Shown here: positions 62,430 through 64,000 of the stretch, in pieces | Position numbering within the stretch: the first letter of the stretch is position 1 | Layout of the letters: every line of letters begins with the position of its first letter | Assembly: GCA_902622795.1 (NCBI GenBank) | Contig: CACNRD010000001.1 | Coordinates: 1 to 64,000 of the forward strand | DNA length: 64,000 nt | Direction of reading: 5' to 3' | From: an uncultured Pelagibacteraceae bacterium | GTDB lineage: Bacteria > Pseudomonadota > Alphaproteobacteria > Pelagibacterales > Pelagibacteraceae | Notes under the pieces: model-generated | The model's input: the letters and a program-made list of their open reading frames with translations, nothing else | The model's database searches: none | Told to the model about the DNA's origin: nothing | Position numbers and translations under genes: made by a program

Positions 62430-63175
62430 TGTATATTTTAGGTGATATAGGAAATACTGAAACCAAAATTTGGTTAATTTCCAAAAAAAATAAAATTATA
62501 AAAAAAATAATCTTTTCATCAAAAGAAATAACAATTAATAAATTATCAAAAATATTTAAAAAAAATAATTTTAAATTTAAATATATTGAAAAAATTCTCT
62601 TCTGTAGTGTTGTACCGCAAACTTTTAATTTAATAAAAAAATTTCTATCTAAAAAAACCAATAGAAAATGTTTTGAAATTAAAAATTTAAATTTAAAATC
62701 CTTAATTAAAATTAAAGTTGATTACAAGCAAGTAGGCTCTGATAGAATAACTAATGCAATTAGTTTAATGAATGGTAAAAATAACTATATTATTTTAGAT
62801 TTTGGTACCGCAACAACATTTGATGTTTTAGTTCAAAATACTTACTATGGTGGAATTATTGCGCCAGGTGTTAAATTATCACTTAATTCTTTATCCGACA
62901 AAGCAACGCTCATACCTAAGATTAATTTAAAAAAAATAACCAAAGTTATTGGAAACAATACAATCTCAGCTGTTAGGTCAGGTTTTTTCTGGGGATATGC
63001 AGGTTTAATTGACAATATTATTTATTTAATTAAGAAAGAAACCAGAAAAACCTTTAAAATAATTATTACTGGAGGATTTTCTGATTTATTTAAAAACTCA
63101 ATAAAAACGAAAGTTAGTCAAAATCAAGATATTACAGTTAAAGGTCTAATTAAAATTTCAAGGTTAATTAAATAA
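62429..63175 (+). CDS. coaX: Type III pantothenate kinase
   Basis: 248 aa; GDIGNTETKI, GSDRITNAI, ILDFGTATTFDVL, GGIIAPGVKLSLNSLSDKATLIP. Confidence 0.92.
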   Translation: MYILGDIGNTETKIWLISKKNKIIKKIIFSSKEITINKLSKIFKKNNFKFKYIEKILFCSVVPQTFNLIKKFLSKKTNRKCFEIKNLNLKSLIKIKVDYKQVGSDRITNAISLMNGKNNYIILDFGTATTFDVLVQNTYYGGIIAPGVKLSLNSLSDKATLIPKINLKKITKVIGNNTISAVRSGFFWGYAGLIDNIIYLIKKETRKTFKIIITGGFSDLFKNSIKTKVSQNQDITVKGLIKISRLIK

Positions 63176-63176
63176 T

Positions 63177-64000
63177 ATGAAAGATGAACTATTATTCTGT
63201 CCGTTAGGTGGGTCTGGCGAGATAGGCATGAATATGAATTTATTTGGTTATGGCCAACCAAGTAATCATAAATGGATAATGGTTGATATAGGTGTTACTT
63301 TTGCAGATGATACCATTCCGGGTGTTGATTTAATTTACCCTGATCCAGGATTTATAGTTGAGAGAAAAGATAATTTACTTGGCATTGTACTTACTCATGC
63401 TCACGAAGATCATATTGGAGCAATTGCTCATCTATGGCCTAAATTAAAATGCAAAATTTTTGCAACACCATTTACAGCTGTATTAATTAGAGAAAAATTC
63501 AAGGAAAAGCAAATCGATATAACAAATGATTTACAGATTGTTCAGTTGAATGGATCTGTAAACTTAGAACCATTTGAAATTGAATATATCACGTTAACAC
63601 ACTCAATTTTGGAACCAAATGGTCTTAGAATTAAAACACCAGCTGGTGTTATTTTACATACTGGTGACTGGAAGGTAGATCCTAATCCACTAATTGGTGA
63701 CAACATAAACGAAAAAAGATTAAAACAAATTGGAAATGAAGGTGTGCTTGCAATGATATGTGACTCAACTAATGTTTTTAGCGCTGGCAGATCTGGGTCT
63801 GAGTTAGATGTTAGAAAAAATATGCTAAACGTAATGTCACGCTTAAAAAAAAGAATTATTATTACATCCTTTGCCTCAAATGTAGCAAGAATGGAAACAG
63901 CTTTTTATTGTGCAGAACAAACTGGAAGACAAATTTCTCTCGTAGGTAGATCGATGCACCGTATTTATAAAGCAGCTCGTCAATGTGGATATCTAAAAAA
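63177..64000 (+). CDS. rnj: Ribonuclease J, 3' truncated by window end
   Basis: Translation from ATG 63177: MKDELLFCPLGGSGEIGMNMNLFGYG...VLTHAHEDHIGAI...; metallo-beta-lactamase HxHxDH motif; open at window edge. Confidence 0.93.
   Translation, partial: MKDELLFCPLGGSGEIGMNMNLFGYGQPSNHKWIMVDIGVTFADDTIPGVDLIYPDPGFIVERKDNLLGIVLTHAHEDHIGAIAHLWPKLKCKIFATPFTAVLIREKFKEKQIDITNDLQIVQLNGSVNLEPFEIEYITLTHSILEPNGLRIKTPAGVILHTGDWKVDPNPLIGDNINEKRLKQIGNEGVLAMICDSTNVFSAGRSGSELDVRKNMLNVMSRLKKRIIITSFASNVARMETAFYCAEQTGRQISLVGRSMHRIYKAARQCGYLK

Noticed and set aside
1-64000. CRISPR arrays, insertion sequences, prophage, restriction or toxin-antitoxin systems
   Set aside because: No spaced identical repeats, transposase, integrase or defence-gene motifs seen on either strand.

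Overview
AT-rich, densely packed alphaproteobacterial window, most like SAR11 (Candidatus Pelagibacter). This assignment rests on gene content and streamlining only; no search was run. The backbone includes rseP (partial), HU, amt, mnmA, metC, pabB-pabA-pabC, tig-clpP-clpX-lon, the complete nuoA-N operon followed by birA-coaX-rnj (rnj truncated by the window end), and three tRNAs: Leu(UAG), Val(UAC), Asp(GUC). The most coherent accessory block is a roughly 9 kb sulfonate/sulfite locus (aprM-aprB-aprA, two small unknown ORFs, a TauE/SafE exporter, suyA-suyB-suyZ and a divergent xsc). It is followed by GMC, SDR and TRAP-transporter genes that may feed it. A second accessory block between lon and a tRNA pair encodes CDP-deoxyhexose-type sugar enzymes; its RfbH-like enzyme has the catalytic His but appears to lack the Fe-S cysteines. 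I also found several small ORFs absent from the supplied track, some intrinsic terminators (one between the TRAP binding-protein and membrane genes), a hairpin covering the amt Shine-Dalgarno, and a short repeat upstream of nuoA. I found no CRISPR array, transposase or prophage. No wholly new system is demonstrated; the best novelty leads are the apr-linked small ORFs, the Cys-less RfbH-like enzyme and a 27-aa highly basic peptide.
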